From Oscillospiraceae bacterium (GTDB lineage: Bacteria; Bacillota; Clostridia; Oscillospirales; Acutalibacteraceae), in contig DNIP01000097.1 in assembly GCA_003499325.1 (NCBI GenBank), positions 1 through 15,397 of the forward strand: DNA of 15,397 bases, in the 5' to 3' direction. This document shows positions 14,769 to 15,397 of the stretch, piece after piece (position 1 is the first letter of the stretch; each line of letters begins with the position of its first letter). Under the pieces are notes generated by a model. It searched no databases. It was not told where the DNA came from and saw only the letters and a program-made list of their open reading frames with translations. A program made the position numbers and the translations under genes.

Positions 14769-14799
14769 AAAGCGTGAGGATTATTCCTCACGCTTTTGT
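14769..14799. terminator. Strong intrinsic terminator after the giant gene and small peptide
   Basis: A perfect 12-bp stem AAAGCGTGAGGA (14769-14780) and TCCTCACGCTTT (14785-14796) with a TTAT loop, then T residues. The A-tract on the other side lets it also serve the sirtuin gene arriving from the right on the minus strand. Confidence 0.9.
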
Positions 14800-14803
14800 G
14801 GTA

Positions 14804-14825
14804 GGGGAGGGGTCGTCCCCTTTTT
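14804..14825 (+). terminator. Possible second terminator hairpin
   Basis: GGGGA (14804-14808) can pair with TCCCC (14816-14820) and is followed by TTTTT. The stem is short and has alternative pairings, so this is weaker than the hairpin just upstream. Confidence 0.4.
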
Positions 14826-14839
14826 ATTGCTACTTAGTA

Positions 14840-15397
14840 TTATGCTTTTAATCTGTCTAAAATCGCGCCGATATCCGCGTTGATGCAGATTGACTGCACG
14901 GCGATCTCCTCGGGGCAGTCGGCTTCTCTGTAATTCAGGCAGGCATAGGTGGCTTTATTATTCGCGAGCGTCATCTGCCAGAACGGATACTTGATGATGA
15001 CAGGAGTGTTGCCGCCGACGCCGAGCTCCAGATAGAGCACATGATCGTTCTCGTGCTTTTTGAGAAAGTCGTGGTACGCCGCCGAGGCTCTGTGCCAGCC
15101 CTCGTCCTCGACAAAGCTGTCGTCACAGCGCAGGTTCATCACCACGTCGCTGCCGTCGTCGGGACACTTGGGGATCAGCTCGGTCGGGATCCGCATGCGG
15201 ATGCTTTGATCCTCGGGCACGCGGAACACGCCGTTTTCATCTCTGACAAAGCCCTGCGCTTCCATCGCCCGCATGACCCACTCCTCGTTGTCATAGGTCT
15301 TTTGCAGGCTGCGGTTCACGGATTGGAACAGTCCGTAATCACCCTGCGTATAGAACAGACGGCTTTTGTCAAAGCCCGCGCGCTGGAATTGGTGATC
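14840..15397 (-). CDS. Class M (SirTM-like) sirtuin, C-terminal part (cut by right edge)
   Basis: The frame is open from the right edge to a TAA at 14840, giving 185 residues; the N-terminal NAD-binding part lies outside. A GTG at 15319 is internal and not the start, because the family motif DHQFQRAGF and YTQGDYGLFQ lie upstream of it. Family features visible are TYDNEE (35-40), IPTELIPKCP (70-79), VVMNLR, FVEDEGW, LELGVGGNTPVIIKYPFWQM and a final QSICINADI. In YTQGD, Gln18 sits where classical sirtuins have the catalytic His; SirTM enzymes, which transfer ADP-ribose to proteins, also have Gln there. Of the zinc-ribbon cysteines expected around SVNRSLQK and CPDDG, only C78 remains. The partner reaction, ADP-ribose removal, fits the Zn-macrodomain gene at 8812-9591, but the two are not adjacent. 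Confidence 0.82.
   Translation of the reverse strand, partial: DHQFQRAGFDKSRLFYTQGDYGLFQSVNRSLQKTYDNEEWVMRAMEAQGFVRDENGVFRVPEDQSIRMRIPTELIPKCPDDGSDVVMNLRCDDSFVEDEGWHRASAAYHDFLKKHENDHVLYLELGVGGNTPVIIKYPFWQMTLANNKATYACLNYREADCPEEIAVQSICINADIGAILDRLKA

Noticed and set aside
14840..15319. A complete 159-aa protein starting at the GTG at 15319
   Set aside because: The frame stays open to the right edge and encodes sirtuin motifs upstream of this GTG, so the gene is truncated by the window and not short.

Overview
The window reads as chromosome of a low-to-moderate GC Gram-positive anaerobe, most likely a gut Clostridia member of the Ruminococcaceae/Oscillospiraceae type. This rests on AGGAGG-type ribosome sites, extended -10 promoters, a K+-dependent-type membrane pyrophosphatase, a Zn-type macrodomain hydrolase with a class M sirtuin homologue, and a giant glycine-rich secreted protein of a kind common in that group. 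Taxonomy is inferred, not proven. No rRNA, tRNA, CRISPR array, transposase or phage gene was seen.

Layout. 1-731 (minus) is the N-terminal part of a DUF1015 protein running off the left edge; its leader holds a palindromic repeat. 870-1610 (plus) is a HAD-family hydrolase, convergent with a LOG-family protein (1696-2274, minus), with one symmetrical terminator hairpin between them. 2423-6059 (minus) is a two-gene ABC exporter operon with an 8-nt overlap; motif differences indicate a heterodimer with one canonical and one degenerate ATP site. A 450-base divergent intergenic region follows, rich in inverted repeats and with a promoter on each strand. hppA (6516-8648, plus) is a complete membrane pyrophosphatase ending in a clear terminator. 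8812-9591 (plus) is a Zn-macrodomain protein-ADP-ribose hydrolase with its own promoter and terminator.

9795-14600 (plus) encodes a 1601-residue secreted protein: signal peptide, an N-terminal Gly-rich solenoid, a central non-repeat domain flanked by CxxC/His elements, and two tandem C-terminal solenoid modules that arose by duplication of about 1 kb of DNA. Twenty bases downstream is a 41-codon gene (14621-14746) for an acidic peptide. The right end (14840-15397, minus) is the C-terminal part of a class M (SirTM-like) sirtuin that has lost most of the expected zinc-ribbon cysteines.

How the parts relate. The macrodomain hydrolase and the sirtuin are the eraser and writer types of a known reversible ADP-ribosylation system, usually adjacent in one operon; here they lie 5.2 kb apart on opposite strands with the giant surface protein and its small companion between them. 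The giant gene plus the 41-aa peptide is the least explained part of the window and the best candidate for undescribed biology. The other genes are ordinary housekeeping or transport functions.
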